From contig OU015492.1 in assembly GCA_907164885.2 (NCBI GenBank), positions 202,982,504-203,046,503 of the forward strand: a DNA stretch of 64,000 nt, in the 5' to 3' direction. Every line of letters begins with the position of its first letter. Position 1 is the stretch's first letter. Below the pieces are notes generated by a model that did not search any database, was not told the DNA's origin, and saw nothing but the letters and a program-made list of their open reading frames with translations. Made by a program: the position numbers and the translations under genes. The DNA is from Dolomedes plantarius. Lineage: Eukaryota; Arthropoda; Arachnida; Araneae; Dolomedidae. Positions 51,961-64,000 of this stretch are shown here, one piece after another.

Positions 51961-51992
51961 ACTCTTCCTAAGACGTTAGTTTTTGAACATGC

Positions 51993-52497
51993 TAATAATT
52001 ACAAGATAAAAAGAACTTTTCATATACCACTTTTTCAAATTTTCTGTTGAATCATATAAACTTGACAATTCTCTCTTAATTGCACAAACATTCACTTAAT
52101 TATTCTTTTTCACTTTCTTTTATTTAATTTTAATCACTTTTTAGTCGTTTCCACTATCCACAGACTTTATAAACTTTCATCTTTATAATTTTTAAAAATT
52201 TTTAGCACAATATTTTTGCAAACAAATTAAATTCAAATGTATTCTGTTTTCAAAATCGTCAAACGCCGTTACGCAAAAGTGCAAGCATTGAATTCGATCG
52301 AAGTGCCACCTTGCGGATTCTTTCGGCTAAAAACATTAAAAGAATGCATTGTCATCGTGTTCTGAGCTATTCTAAAAGTTTCAAATGTCTAGCTAGTCGG
52401 GAAGTTAGTTAAAAATCGATTGCAAGATTTGTACTGGGCAAACACACAAACAAACAAGAAAACGAGTTAATAAAAACATGGTAAAAATGCCTCTGTC
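51993..52497 (+). repeat. Dispersed repeat R, copy 2
   Basis: Its first ~100 bp and last ~200 bp match copy 3 (52638-53103); the middle differs. The shared tail includes TTCGATCGAAGTGCCACCTT and TGTCTAGCTAGTCGGGAAGT. Confidence 0.65.
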
Positions 52498-52637
52498 ATA
52501 GCTACGATGATTTTTAAAGTTTTTTTTCCCTAATTACTATCCTTTAAACGATTGCAAATCATTTTCTTGTTTCGATTTATCATAAATATAGTTATGTAAG
52601 CTATATTATTTATAGCTTACATAGTTATGTAAGCTAT

Positions 52638-53103
52638 AAATAATTACAAGATAAAAAGAACTTTTTATATACCATGTTCTTTAATTTTCTGTTGAATCAT
52701 ATAAACTTGACAATTCTATGTATTAATAAATACTTTTTTAAAATTTTTTTGATGAATTATCCCATTAGCTTGAAAGAAAATGAAGTTAATTGGAAGTTAA
52801 CTTGCATATAACTTTTCATTCCCGTTCCGGCCAATAGATGGCTGCACCAGTCTACAAAACAAAATTAACTGAAAATAGCTGAAAATTAATTTAATTATGC
52901 TTAAAAATAAAAAGCATTGAATTCGATCGAAGTGCCACCTTGCGGATTCTTTCGGCTAAAAATATTAAAAGAATGCATTGTCATCGTGTTCTGAGCTATT
53001 GTAAAAGTTTCAAATGTCTAGCTAGTCGGGAAGTTAGTTAAAAATCGATTGCAAGGCACAAACACACAAACAAGAAAGCAAGTTAATAAAAACATGGTAA
53101 TAA
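52638..53103 (+). repeat. Dispersed repeat R, copy 3
   Basis: It matches 16737-17180 along its length. It is preceded by short repeats of GTAAGCTATA at 52595-52640, which also recur near 53105. Confidence 0.7.
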
Positions 53104-54404
53104 GATAGCTTACATTAACTATGTTTGTACTGGACATTAGCAGCGCATCCCGCTATGGAATATATAAGACGAGAATATATATGAAAAGCATTTCCTTCGA
53201 ATGCTGAGCAAAGCAGCAATTTGTAATGCTTTTACGAGTAATTTAGAGATCAACGAGTGGGATGCAGAGATATTTTCTTCGGGCAGAAGAAGTGGTCCTT
53301 GAAGAGAACGTATTTTTTTTCCATTAATGCTGATTAAAACTAGTTTAAATCGATCGGTCGGCTCTGAAATCGATCTCTTGATTTTCGGGCACATGTTCTA
53401 CATCCTCTAACCACCAATCGATACTATGATCTTCATAAACGAATCCGAATTATATGGTTATCAATAAATTTTAAGAACATTTTCCTGCCAATAATAATTT
53501 TAAAACAATAATGATTTATTTATCATTATAATGCAATACTTATTATTCCTACATATTACAGTACCATTGGTTTTTATGGTACAATGATGTTGATGATAAT
53601 GATGATGATGATGATGTTGATGATGATGATGATGATGTTTTTTGGTTTATTATTGAGATCAATCTCGGAACTTATTTTTAACTTCTTCCGTCATTGGTCT
53701 AAAACTTATTGACTAACGACTAACTAATAGTATTTGAAGCAGGATGGGAGAGAGAAATTGAGATAATCAGGCTTTTAGGGTATTTTCAGGAAAATTCAAT
53801 GTTCCTTATTGATATTAATGAGTGAAATTTTGATTTGTGAATGAAGCACAAAACGAGTTTTTTCAAAAAATAAATTTAAATTTTTTAAAACTAATATACT
53901 CCATTATAGTATGGTGTAATATATTTTTTCAAATTAATGTAAAGCTTGCAATGAGGCTGAAAATCGACTTTGGATATTAATTATTGCCTAAAGAAAATTA
54001 AATTTTGAATTCCACTTGAAAATTTGAGTTACCTTTTGAAAAAGAAATACTCGAATTGGAGAACCGAACCGTGGAGAATTTAGCTGACGCAAATAAGATT
54101 GTAGAAAAACATAAGATACAAATACAGATTTTATTTAAGATTCATTCCGTGGGAGGAAGGGAATTTGGGAGCATTAAAAATATCCCGAAGAGAACCACAA
54201 AATTAATTTCTATTTTGGTGTTACTTAATGAAACGAGGCTGTAAAGAAACGTCAAAATTAATGATAGACATTTGCCGGAATTTAATGTTTTTTTAAAGGT
54301 AACTTAAAGAACCACTGCAAAGATTTAAAATCAGAACTAAAAAGGGTCCAAAATAGAGTTTGAAGGCCAACTTTGAAGGATGGAGTTCATTTTGGTGACA
54401 TAAT
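53104..54404. other. Non-coding stretch with a GAT microsatellite
   Basis: No supported gene. Apart from the trinucleotide repeat at 53583-53640 I see no element. Confidence 0.4.
53583..53640. repeat. (GAT)n microsatellite
   Basis: About 19 imperfect GAT units with occasional GTT and AAT substitutions. Confidence 0.95.
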
Positions 54405-54412
54405 GACATCCC

Positions 54413-54683
54413 CAGGGCCGCCCAGAGAGGGGGGCAACTGGGGCACTTTGCCCCAGGCCCCCAACGGCCGGAGGGGCCCCAAAAACTTTTTTAAAATTAT
54501 TTATTAGATTTCCTCCGAAAGAAAATTCTGAAGCTTGTACCATACTTCAAAATTCAAAATAATCTCCTGAAAAAAGGGCCCCCCTCCCCAAAAAAATTTA
54601 AAAATATTATTCGATTAATCAGATTTCTTGGGGACCCCAACAGAAGTTTGCCCCAGGCCCCGTAAAGTCTCTGGGAGGCCCTG
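54413..54683. mobile_element. hAT MITE (same family as 20351-20651)
   Basis: Ends CAGGGCCGCCCAGAG and CTCTGGGAGGCCCTG with perfect 8-bp duplication GACATCCC (54405-54412 and 54684-54691). The interior carries the GGGGCCCC and TGCCCCAGGCCCC blocks of the other copy. Confidence 0.93.
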
Positions 54684-54691
54684 GACATCCC

Positions 54692-55071
54692 AGCCATTTT
54701 TCCATGAGATTATAGGAAGGAGAGACATTTTGAACTATTTATTACAGAAAAAGTTTGATTAACATTTTTCTTACGATTGTCAATTTCTTTTCCAAAATCT
54801 TACTCATTCTTATGTTCAGTATAAATAATAGAAAGAGATCGTTTGGAGCAGTAGAATTAATAAACAGTTGAAACTTTAAAACAATAATGATTTATTTCTT
54901 ATTTTAATGCAATATTTATTATACCTATGGTCTAGCACGTTCCAATAACTTTTGGATAATCTATGAATTCATTCGCAGAAAATGAAGTACGCACACGCTA
55001 TGGCATAAAATAATGTTTAAATGGGAACTCGGAAAGCCGAATTCTAATTTCATTAATATAGCGTAATATAT
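54692..55071. other. Non-coding stretch, nothing recognised
   Basis: No supported gene or element before the solo LTR. Confidence 0.4.
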
Positions 55072-55750
55072 TGTGACGTCACGCATGTATCGTGCGGGTT
55101 CTCACGACCTGCGAAGAGCCCTTCCACAGCAGCAGGGTTAAAAACATCTCCATGCGCTCCCACTGCATTCTAAAATTCTGTGGGGGTTAAAAGGCTATCC
55201 CATACGGTTTCACTGTCGAAGTCTAACATTCCTGGTTTCTGCGGGCTAAGCCCTCAAGTTTCATATTTACCGACAGATCTGGAATCAGCCGCCATTTCCT
55301 TCGTAAATATGTCAGTTCAGGGTCGTCAGTCAGAACATGCTGACGTTATAGACGCGATATGTTCCCATAAAAATGCCACCAGAATCCAAGACTGTCAGCG
55401 GGCACGAAATTCCTCGTTCCCCCCTCTGAAAATCCCGCAATTTCTAAGAAGACGGCCGCCACCGACGAAGATTTCAAGCAGGGTATATATGCGAGACTCT
55501 TTATTTTTTGGAGAGCCCCTCTAACATCTGGGCCAGAGCGGCTGTGCAGATTTCTGCTCCCCGAAACACTTTGAGTTTACCGCTATTAAAATCTTTTGAA
55601 CCAGTCTGGTGATGCTGTAACCTGCTCGAACCGACCTTTTGTTACGTTTTGTGTAAATAAAAGTTGAAGTTTTTCGTTACTTCTGGCCTGCTGTTTTAAA
55701 CCACTCGGATACCACGCTAGTTGAACACGTTTCTGTATCAGTATGCCACA
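55072..55750 (+). repeat. Solo LTR
   Basis: It starts TGTGACGTCACGCATG and ends GTATGCCACA, with ATAT at 55068-55071 and 55751-55754 as a possible 4-bp target duplication. Internal GGTATATATGCG (about 55481) and AATAAAAGTTG (about 55657) are placed like a promoter and a poly(A) signal. It is G+C-rich relative to its flanks. There is no internal retroelement sequence, so homologous recombination between two LTRs is the likely origin. The frame at 55180-55524 is inside it and not a gene. Confidence 0.7.
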
Positions 55751-55758
55751 ATATCTAT

Positions 55759-56476
55759 GATGCCCGGTATAAAGGGATTAAATCGAAAACAGTGATTTTT
55801 AGATGCTTGTTAGTATTGATAGAAAAAGCAAAACTTTTGACTGGAATGAAAATTTGATTATGAAACAAGCAATGTAATATTGTATACAAAATTTATAGAC
55901 CTAACCCTTTTATACCAGTCAAAATATCTTTTTTTATTTTTATCAATGCTAACAAGTATCTAAAAATCACTGTTTTTAACTTAAGCCTTTTATCAGGGCC
56001 CGATTTAGAAAATTCTTGACTATAGGCACAACTCGGGAATGGGGCTCCCTAACACTGACGTAGGCGTAAAATTTCTAAAATTGACACACAAAAAAAATAA
56101 TCATGAATCATTGTGAAAGTACACCATTTTACCAAGAATTGGAGATTTGAAGCGTAGAAGCCTAGTTCATTATCAAATAACAAAAAGCAATACAACATAT
56201 TAACTTCATTAAAACACCAATACAATGCAACCAAAAAAACTTATTAATCCCTTATATACAATATAACATACATGTGATGAACTATAAATATAACTATACA
56301 TATGATGAACCAATCAATCAAATTTGAAAGGATATATAAAAAAAATTGCTACTAAAAAAGGTAAAATAAAAAAAAAATTGAATTGGGATTTTTTTCTTTT
56401 AAAATAAAAATTTTGGGGGGGGCCCCTAGGCCCGGGCCTAATGGAAAATCAGCGCCTGCCCTTTATACCGGGCATT
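55759..56476. mobile_element. Foldback MITE split by a second MITE
   Basis: The left arm (TGCCCGGTATAAAGG... AGTGATTTTTAGATGCTTGT) and the right arm (ACAAGTATCTAAAAATCACT ... ACCGGGCA) are complementary over about 75 bp. The right arm is cut at 55993 and resumes at 56459. The hosted element is 55994-56458. Without it the palindrome is about 250 bp. Confidence 0.8.
55994..56458. mobile_element. MITE nested in foldback (family of 3193-3569)
   Basis: Ends CAGGGCCCGATTT and AAATCAGCGCCTG, with flanks CCTTTTAT (55986-55993) and CCCTTTAT (56459-56466), a 7/8 hAT-type duplication. The left 90 bp closely match the copy at 3193. Confidence 0.8.
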
Positions 56477-58149
56477 ATAGATATATTTGCGGGAATGATG
56501 TGTTTTCATTAGTTTTCAAACTTTTGTATTAATAGTTTTTATAGATAGATTATTTTTATTGTATAGTAGTTTTGTTAGATGTTTGTCATAAATCTACGGA
56601 TAATATTTTACGACGTGATTAATGCGTTCGTTTTGTAAAAAAATACATAAATTGTTCCCTGAAAGGCTAGTTTTATTAAAGGTTATTCTTATCATCATTT
56701 AGGGGCATCGTTTCTGATAAGGCCGCTGATTACTATGCGATGTGTTTGGTGACTAGAAAACAAAAGGCTGTACGTAAAATTCCCGAGTAAACATGTTGAA
56801 TTTCAAGAGGGAAAAAAAAAGTTAATGAAGGTAGCCAGGAGCAAAATTTGGAAATGTTGATGATAATAATTATAAAAAAGGTTATTTTTCTTCTGGCTTA
56901 CAAGTTTCCACCGATTCTATGAAATGTATGTTATTAGAAAAAAACATATTTGCATCATAAAGGCAAGCTTTAACGTTGAAAGATTACTAAACAGGTGTCA
57001 ATAATAATTAAGATATAATACAACATTGGATAAATAATCGTCACAAATTTGCGTCCTCTGTACCCTTAAAAATTCTAAGAGGTTTATTTTATGCGTTAAA
57101 TTATTAATATTTTTTTTATTGATATCATAACTCCCAAAATTATGCTGAGTATATAGCGAAATATTTCTAACTTTAATGAACTTAAGATGTTTATTTTTGT
57201 TCTTTATTCTATAGGTTAGCATGCTTTTATTTATTTTTTAGAAATTTTACCCACATATAAAAAGAAAAAATTTTATGTATTTTATAAACCAGACTAGTTT
57301 TGTTCTATCCTCTAGCTATATTTTAAAGGTTTTTATTTTTGTCTGTTTATTTTCATTCAATTTTATGCCGCATTTATACTGCGAGAATTGTTTCTTTAAA
57401 CATAATAAGAGTAAGTAAAACAAAAAGTACACTTTATAAAAACAGAATAAATTATCCCGGAAGTATTGTGACTTCTACCCTTGCGAGAATTTTGTTTTAT
57501 CAACAAGCAAGCTCTCGTGTCAGCTTTTTTACCTATTTCTGTTTCCCCTATTCTCAAAACTCAATTTGTAAGATCCGTGTTACTCGCTTTTCACCTCCGT
57601 CTGAATCCTTTTGAGCACAGCCACGAATCAAAGATTTAGGATCAAAATTGCTTTTTGATAGCGATGGCTATTCTTAAGATTAGCCTTTTGTTCATACAAA
57701 ATGACATAGAGCTATTTCGCAGCTCTTGATAGTAACTTGTCTTTTTTTTTTTGTTGGGGGGGGGGGTTAAAACTCAGCTGTCCTGTACACCTCTGCTCCC
57801 AAGTAACATAATTTTCGTTTCATGTATCTTATAAATGACCTTAAGAAATCGAAATAAGGCCACAACCTATTTCAATTATAAAAGAAATTCTTGCACACGC
57901 AGAACAGATATTAATAACGATATGATACGTTTTAAGAATCGATCGAAATAGAAGGGTTAATCATTTGTCTCCATAAGTGACTTGTCATTACTTTGTTCAC
58001 ATAATATTTTTCGTTACGTTATCTAGTATCAATAAAGTCCAAATTCAAAATCCGTGTTTCATGATTCTTTTTTTTTTTTTTTAACTTATCTTAAATGGGT
58101 TGCCGCAATTCAATACGCTTAATAACTAATCAGTGAAATAAAAGTAGAT
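56477..58149. other. Non-coding stretch upstream of CaMKII
   Basis: A+T-rich with no element ends recognised. A run of G lies near 57758-57767. Transposon remains become scarce from here on. Confidence 0.4.
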
Positions 58150-58360
58150 TTCAACGCCGCCGTTTGATAAGCTGCGGTCTTACTGGGGAAAACATCGGGA
58201 ATTTTTATTCGATAGGGATTTTTCCACTCCATCCGCGGCAGCTGTTCTGCCAGAAAGACTGTACCACAGGCGCGCCTCCACGATGCGCACGAGAGCTGGC
58301 GAGTTGTGCAAAATTCCGTGGCGGTAACCGTGTGTGTTAGAAAGCTATCCTCAAACCAAT
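58150..58360 (+). promoter_or_regulatory. Probable 5' UTR / promoter-proximal region of CaMKII
   Basis: About 200 bp with more G+C and more CpG than the flanks (for example CAGGCGCGCCTCCACGATGCGC at 58267-58288) leads directly to the initiator codon. The start context CCAATATGG has A at -3 and G at +4. No TATA box is evident, so the transcription start cannot be placed, and a further upstream non-coding exon is possible. Confidence 0.45.
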
Positions 58361-58422
58361 ATGGCTGTGACAGTGTGCACCCGGTTTAGCGATAATTATG
58401 AGCTCAAGGAAGAGCTTGGAAA
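58361..58422 (+). CDS. CaMKII: CaMKII, coding exon 1
   Basis: It encodes MAVTVCTRFSDNYELKEELG plus two bases of the next Lys codon, then splices at GTAAGTGC. The sequence matches the conserved N-terminus of calcium/calmodulin-dependent protein kinase II (CTRFSDNY...EELGK), ending just before the glycine-rich loop. CaMKII is a Ser/Thr kinase that forms dodecamers and acts in calcium signalling, especially at synapses. The intron is in phase 2 and joins exactly to the exon at 59847. The hub and regulatory domains lie outside the window. Confidence 0.95.
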
Positions 58423-59846
58423 GTAAGTGCGTTTCAGATTTAAGTTTGTGAAGCTCTAGTGATTGTAATGGTGGCCCTGGTTTTCGTTTTGCAGCATTCG
58501 GCATCCTGAATGCACAGTTTCTTGACCTGGTGCTCGCATCCCTACCGTAGTAGTGAGATAAGTAGGGCACGCACACTCAACCTTCCCCCCACCTCCTAGC
58601 GTAGGACACGTAGATTCTTCAGGAGTGATATTGTAAACAGAGCGTATCACTCCGAAACGTGTTTCCAAGAATGGTTATGTTTGTTTCGGTGTCTATAAGG
58701 ATTTTATTCGACAATCGCTTTCAGCTGTGATGTCAATATAAGAGATTGTTTTACATGTGCGAGTTATAAAGCTTAGCATTGTCGATTACAAAGTGGAATG
58801 AATCAGCTGGATTGAATCTCCTGTTTTTAATTTAGTAAAATAGAAAATCATTGTGTCAAAAACATTAAAATAGATGTCACTTACTAATGCGTATTTTTTT
58901 AACATAAACTTATGATACATAAATTAACAGTTTCATCTTATCTTTTGAGGGTTTCTATTTTTATAGAGAAATTTTGTTTTATGATAGTATTACACACGAA
59001 TCTTTTTGATTATGGTAATTGCATTTTATTTACGAACTTCAGCGAATAAACGTATTTTTGACATTTATATTTATAGAAATAGAGTTTAACAGTTTACTTG
59101 ATTTTAAATATTCGAAATGTGTTTTAATTAAATGACAAGTCTCAGAAAGTTAATGTTGCTCGTTAATCTTAGTTACACCAAATGATCATGAATTCGTAAT
59201 TTTGTACAATCCACTTGTATGTTAATATTTGAGATACGTTAGTTTAATGACCTATAAAATCTATGGCCAAAATGTTTGTTATAACGCATTATTTACACTA
59301 TCATTCGTGTATTTACTGAAATATTGTTTTAAATTTATTAAATCAACCAAGTTGTTCATACATATTTATGAAGTTTCGCCGTTTTAAAGAAGTGAGTTAA
59401 TCACTTTTCGAGGTTTTAATACTAATTGTAAACCTTGAACCAGAAGGAATATTAGAAAAAAAATATAGATACAGTCTGTTATGTGTAAGGAAATAAAATG
59501 TTAATCTGAAAGAAATTTTAATATTACTCTAGCATCATAAGATTTTAGTTTCTTTGTTCATTAATTTAAAATTCGTCAGTTCAAAGTTACCATTATCTTG
59601 AAACGTCCAGTTTTTACTAAAACACCCCAATGTTTACACCATTTCAGTGAATTACTTGAAAATCTTTAATATATTTAGCTTAGAAGTAATTTTGATTTTC
59701 TGTTTATTTATTTTAGAGTGCCTAAAGATTTATGTTTATAAGTTAGGTTTATTTTCAAAATTTACTGATTTAGATTATTTTATAGCTTTGAAATAGATTG
59801 TACCTTTTTTAATCCATATTTTTAAACTTATATTTTTTTGTTACAG
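58423..59846 (+). other. CaMKII intron 1
   Basis: 1424 bp from GTAAGT to a pyrimidine-rich TTTTTTTGTTACAG. No mobile element is recognised inside. Confidence 0.85.
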
Positions 59847-59941
59847 GGGTGCATTTTCTGTTGTTCGAAAGTGTGTACAGAAGAATACTTTACTAGAATT
59901 TGCTGCAAAAATTATTAATACAAAGAAATTGTCTGCTAGAG
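59847..59941 (+). CDS. CaMKII: CaMKII, coding exon 2
   Basis: After TTACAG it completes the Lys codon and encodes [18 protein letters not shown] then [13 protein letters not shown], ending one base into the next codon before GTATGT. It carries the end of the glycine-rich ATP loop (GKGAFSVV) and the catalytic Lys of AAKII. The 95 bp length and phase-1 exit match the conserved CaMKII gene structure as I know it. The expected next exon (Asp, then a QKLEREARIC-like motif) does not appear before the right edge, so intron 2 exceeds 4 kb. Confidence 0.96.
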
Positions 59942-62056
59942 GTATGTTAAATATTTTATATGTTCTTATTAAGTTAAAGTTTACATCCAGATAGTATTCA
60001 TGTGACATATCTTAGAATTCACTGTGAGGTTCTCATAATATTATTTACTCTAAATAAGAAAATCTTGATAAGAATTTTCAATTTGTGTCCCATGTATGTT
60101 TTTAATGAGTTTCATTTAATGTAAATCACAATATTTAGTTTGATATTGAGAGACTAATAGTTTTATTATATGCTGATACCTAAATAACACAACTGATTTT
60201 TGATATAATATTGAACAACATTAAATTATTTGAAAGTGGGAAACACACAGGCCAGTAACATATTATGATGGGCTTAATACATAATTAAAGAAAGGTCATC
60301 AGCGTAATTAAATGTGTATATTATTTAATTATTTTGGTAACAATTACATTTTTTAAAATAAGTTAATAGAAATTAGTTGAATGAAATAAATGTTTGCATA
60401 TTTTTTTATTACTCAGGAGAATGATGGATCGAGGAATAACATTTGATTTTTCACGAATAGATGTTCTTCAAAAGCTCATTTATTTTTTTTTCTGCTAAAA
60501 TAAGTTTATGTCAGATGATCATAAGTAGAAAGATTTGATATTATATTATTTCAATGCACTTTTTTCAGAAAATAAGTCTGATTTTATCACATGCAGAATT
60601 TTGGAAATATTTCAAATACTTCATTGATTTTCGTACTGAATATCTTAAGTTTAAAATTTTAAATATGACACACCAATAACTTTGTGTATGTAAAGAAGAA
60701 GGGGGAACATATTAATTTTTTTTTATTTCTGCTGGAAAGATTTTTTTATATATATTGGAGTATTTGTTTTGTTGTGCTTCTTTATAGTTGCTAGTGGCTA
60801 GAATTGTGATGACTTAGTAGATTAATTAATTTTTGTGACTGTATTTAGTAATATAACTGAATTCTATTAATATGAAGTTTAGATACATTGTGTACTTACG
60901 TTAATTTGAGATAATGCTTTATTGATACTGTATAGTTTAAACCTACGTTGGCATGCTACATAAGGTTGTTATAGAAACTGAACTTTAGTACTAGAAATGT
61001 TAAGAAATTCTGTTTTAGTTTTCTTTTGACTGCAAAAATTTTTGTTTTAAGAGCTAAAATTATTTTGAATTTTTGTGCTATTTCGAAAAAAAACCAACTC
61101 TGTCGCAATAAAATTTTATTTAGTAGTTTGTCGCTACCAAAGTAATTTTTTTAAAATTAGATAAAATCACTTTGATATTTACCAGTTTTTTGATAGGTTT
61201 CATAAATATATAGTATTAAAATTATTTAAATTTAAGTGTAGACATGAACTGAATTTTATTTGTTATTTTGTTTTTGGTTAATAATGTGTTAGGGCCTGAC
61301 TTATTTAAAAATACATTCATTGTAGGTACTTAGTAAATTCAAATTTTGTAATTCTGAAAGATATTGTTTTAAAAAATTTGCATTAATAATGAATAATAAA
61401 TAAAAATTTAGAAATTGATAAAAATGTTTAAAAATTTCTAAAACTTGCCCTTTTGTAATTTTTAAAAAAAAAGTTTGTGCTTCCTTGAGTCATTATGTCA
61501 TAAGTGTTAAGTTAGATTTATTTAGCAGTACTATTGTTCGAGAAAAAGTGTTACTCTTGTTGCTTTGGTCGAAATTCCAGTTATGAAAGTTTACAGTGAA
61601 TTCTTATTTTTTTTATATTAGAGCCTTATATATTGAATTTGAGCTACTATTATTATGAAATTAAAAGCCTTTTTCCTTATTGAAAATTCATTTCACATTG
61701 GACCATGGAAAAAGGAGGAAATGTATCATAACAGTATATGCTATATTTGCTTTAAAAGTATAATTTTAAAGTTAAATTTCTTAGTTTGTTTTGTCATCAG
61801 AACTCAGTGTGTTGTAATAGCAGGAAAAAAAAAAATGTTATAAATATTAATTTATTTATCGTAAAAGAGTGGGTGTGCTGACTGCTTTGTTGTTGTACAG
61901 CCAAAATTGATTTTTATCTCAATATTAGGATAAAAAGAAATCCTGAATGGTTAGTATAATCTCAGTTTCTTGTAGAGGAAACTTTCACAAAATCACAAAC
62001 GATGAAGGTAATTCCTTTTCTGTTAGGATTTATAGCTTTATGTTATCCTTTTGTAA

Positions 62057-62182
62057 TTCTGTGGTACATTTCATACTATTTAACTACAAAATTTTGTGGT
62101 ACATTTTGTACCATTTAACTGCAAAATTTTGTGGTACATTTAGTACCATTTAACTGCAAAATTTTGTGGTACATCTTGAACC
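62057..62182 (+). repeat. 35-bp minisatellite in intron 2
   Basis: GTGGTACATT recurs at 62061, 62096, 62131 and 62166, a 35 bp period, with TACCATTTAACTGCAAAATT between. The last unit breaks down after GTGGTACATC. Confidence 0.9.
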
Positions 62183-62555
62183 AAGCTTGGTGGGAGTTTT
62201 ACTGACCCTTCAGTGTGAATGAAAAATGTGTGTATAATCTTTGTCACTTTTGGAACTGCAGAATAATTCCTCCTGTGGATTTGCACTTTTTCTCTCGATT
62301 TGGTACAAGCTACGTCATAAAGAGGAGTTTTTGCGGAAAGATAACTGTACACGACTTTTGTGTGAATGTAGAGAGACCCATACCATTTGAATTTGTAACT
62401 CCGTGTTGCGTGTGGGTTATGTAATTTTTGCCAACTCGTCGTTTATCACCCGCAGTTTCAAAGCTATTTTTCTCGCAAATAAATGACATAAGAGATTTCA
62501 TTGTTATTCGCCGACTTACATTTCCTGGTACTTTACTGTCCAAAGTGCTTGATTT

Positions 62556-62558
<3 letters not shown>

Positions 62559-62632
<74 letters not shown>
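62559..62632. repeat. (TA)n tract
   Basis: About 37 TA units within CaMKII intron 2. Confidence 0.96.
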
Positions 62633-62635
<3 letters not shown>

Positions 62636-62889
62636 TTTTTTTTCTGGGCATACGCGGGGATACAGCGTATCTCCACCTTTTTTTTAAAGTATTTTTTGAC
62701 TTAACTTTACCGAAATTTTAATAAACTTACGAATCAGTTGTTAATATATAACAACAAGTATTTTTTTTTTTGATTGCGTTGTTTTTTGTCCTCTTGTGAC
62801 GTGACTCTTGAATACACGGTACTAAAAATGCGCATCTTTATTTGAGAAAACACAGTATACCCACCTATTTTTTTAGAAGAAAAGCACAG

Positions 62890-62890
<1 letters not shown>

Positions 62891-62920
<30 letters not shown>

Positions 62921-62951
62921 ATAATATAATATAATATAATATAATATAATG
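62891..62951. repeat. (TA)n / (TAATA)n tract
   Basis: TA units turn into ATAAT-type pentamers. Confidence 0.93.
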
Positions 62952-63384
62952 AGGAGGGATTACTTGGTGTATAACAATCGAAAAATAAATCTGCTGAAAG
63001 AGTGATATGTGAAAAATAATATATACCCTCGATGGAAAGAATTTTCGCTCGTTCATTGACATTTATTAAGAAATGTCTTTCAGTTTTGCAGCTCACTGCA
63101 ATACTTAAATTATTAAGGTTTATATAACTAGTGGCGCGGCCACAAGAAGTGTCTGTGTGTGTGTGTGTGTGTGGGGGGGGGGGGTTAATCTCTATCAGTG
63201 CCAAAAAATCGGCAGAAAAAGTTATTCCAGTGTTAATTTTTAGCATCTCCCTTTCGAGGTACGAAAATTCCTCACTCATAATAAAAAAAAAGATTAAAAA
63301 ACAAAACAAGGAGGTGTGTGTTTCTAGTTTCGGCACTGATTAACGCAATAATGCTTTGTATTATAAAATGCTTTATTGTGTATA

Positions 63385-63959
63385 CAGTCGAACCTCCATA
63401 TATCGAAGTAGCAAATTGCCGGAAAAAAATTCGATATATAGAATTGAGCTTAGTTTTATCATAATTATCCTAAAAAAATTAAAGCTAATCTTCGTATACG
63501 AAACTCCATATCTAATTTATATGCGAATCCCATTTAATGAATATTATGAAAGATTTATTGAGTACTACATACCTTTAAAAAAACAATAATCCAGACAGTG
63601 GTTACAATGATCACAGTTACATTCTTTAAAGAAAAAAACTACGAATATCTTGCTGAACAGCCAGTTTTGCGGAAATTTCAAAGAAATGTTCGTATTTATT
63701 CAGTCCACTAAAAACTTAATCAGGGACATTTTCCGCGAACTGAAGTCTACGACGTATTGTTTCAAATGCCAAGAATTGGGAGATTTTATTCTAAAATGGA
63801 ATAAAATCTCCCAATTTGACTAGAAAAAAATTTCGATATATAGAGATTTTTTCGATATATAGAAACAATTTTTCTATGTAATGAACATGGAGATTTGCTA
63901 AGAGTTCGATATATAGAAAATTTCGATATGTGGAAGTTCGATATATAGAGGTTCGACTG
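63385..63959. mobile_element. Tigger-like MITE in CaMKII intron 2
   Basis: Ends CAGTCGAACCTCCATATATC and GATATATAGAGGTTCGACTG are perfect inverted repeats with TA on both sides (63383-63384 and 63960-63961). TTCGATATATAGA is repeated several times near both ends. The 575 bp interior is non-coding. Confidence 0.88.
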
Positions 63960-64000
63960 TATTTTAATTTAATCCAATTTAAATAAATCTCCTGATGTAT

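Larger units (their letters stand above)
59942..64000 (+). other. CaMKII intron 2, partial
   Basis: A+T-rich intronic sequence running off the window. It contains a 35-bp minisatellite, two (TA)-rich microsatellites and one Tigger-like MITE, far fewer elements than upstream of the gene. No other exon was recognised. Confidence 0.75.

Noticed and set aside
55180..55524. 114-codon open frame
   Set aside because: It lies entirely within the solo LTR at 55072-55750.
58337..58668. Minus-strand frames over CaMKII exon 1
   Set aside because: They are shadows of the coding exon and the adjacent sequence.

Overview
The window is eukaryotic, AT-rich, and almost wholly non-coding. The spliced GT-AG gene at the right end, Tc1/mariner, Tigger/pogo, hAT, piggyBac-type and Helitron elements, a tRNA-derived SINE and very long (TA)n tracts all point to an arthropod genome. 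The Tc1 transposase resembles a type that I recall as abundant in spiders, and the CaMKII N-terminus fits an arthropod. A chelicerate is my best guess, at low to moderate confidence.

Only one host gene is firmly recognised. The first two coding exons of CaMKII lie on the + strand at 58361-58422 and 59847-59941, with conserved GT-AG splice sites. The rest of the gene lies beyond the right edge. A short open frame at 3-305 may be the last exon of an unidentified gene. No other host coding sequence is convincing between 306 and 58360.

The intervening ~58 kb is a layered deposit of transposons, many resolvable to the base because their target-site duplications survive. From the left: a DD41D mariner split by an LTR-type insertion (2267-5819); three ~0.9 kb LTR-like repeats (6825-7700, 8635-10465, 43881-44796), one holding a piggyBac-type MITE; a Helitron and a hAT element (12216-13643); a run of small hAT MITEs (14455-16327); a Tigger element (18610-19623); a nest of hAT elements inside one another (19747-22881); two head-to-tail Helitrons (23004-24778) and another at 26641-27527; a mosaic in which transposons are separated by (TA)n (29459-33394); a hAT transposase relic (35794-36430); a tandem repeat, a second BED-finger hAT copy and a Helitron (37222-40728); a Tc1 element abutting a second DD41D mariner (40995-43710); a SINE (47173-47532); a Tigger MITE with a hAT MITE inside it (48228-49092); and a solo LTR and nested foldback (55072-56476).

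The most unusual signal is a family of four ~0.66-0.98 kb elements flanked by TTAA with a shared terminal motif (GGGGACAA.GGACC-like), at 17731, 21583, 46437 and 49563. A related empty site at about 915-930 supports real insertion at TTAA. All transposase genes seen are broken. The only intact element-encoded frame is a 57-residue BED zinc finger at 38144-38317.
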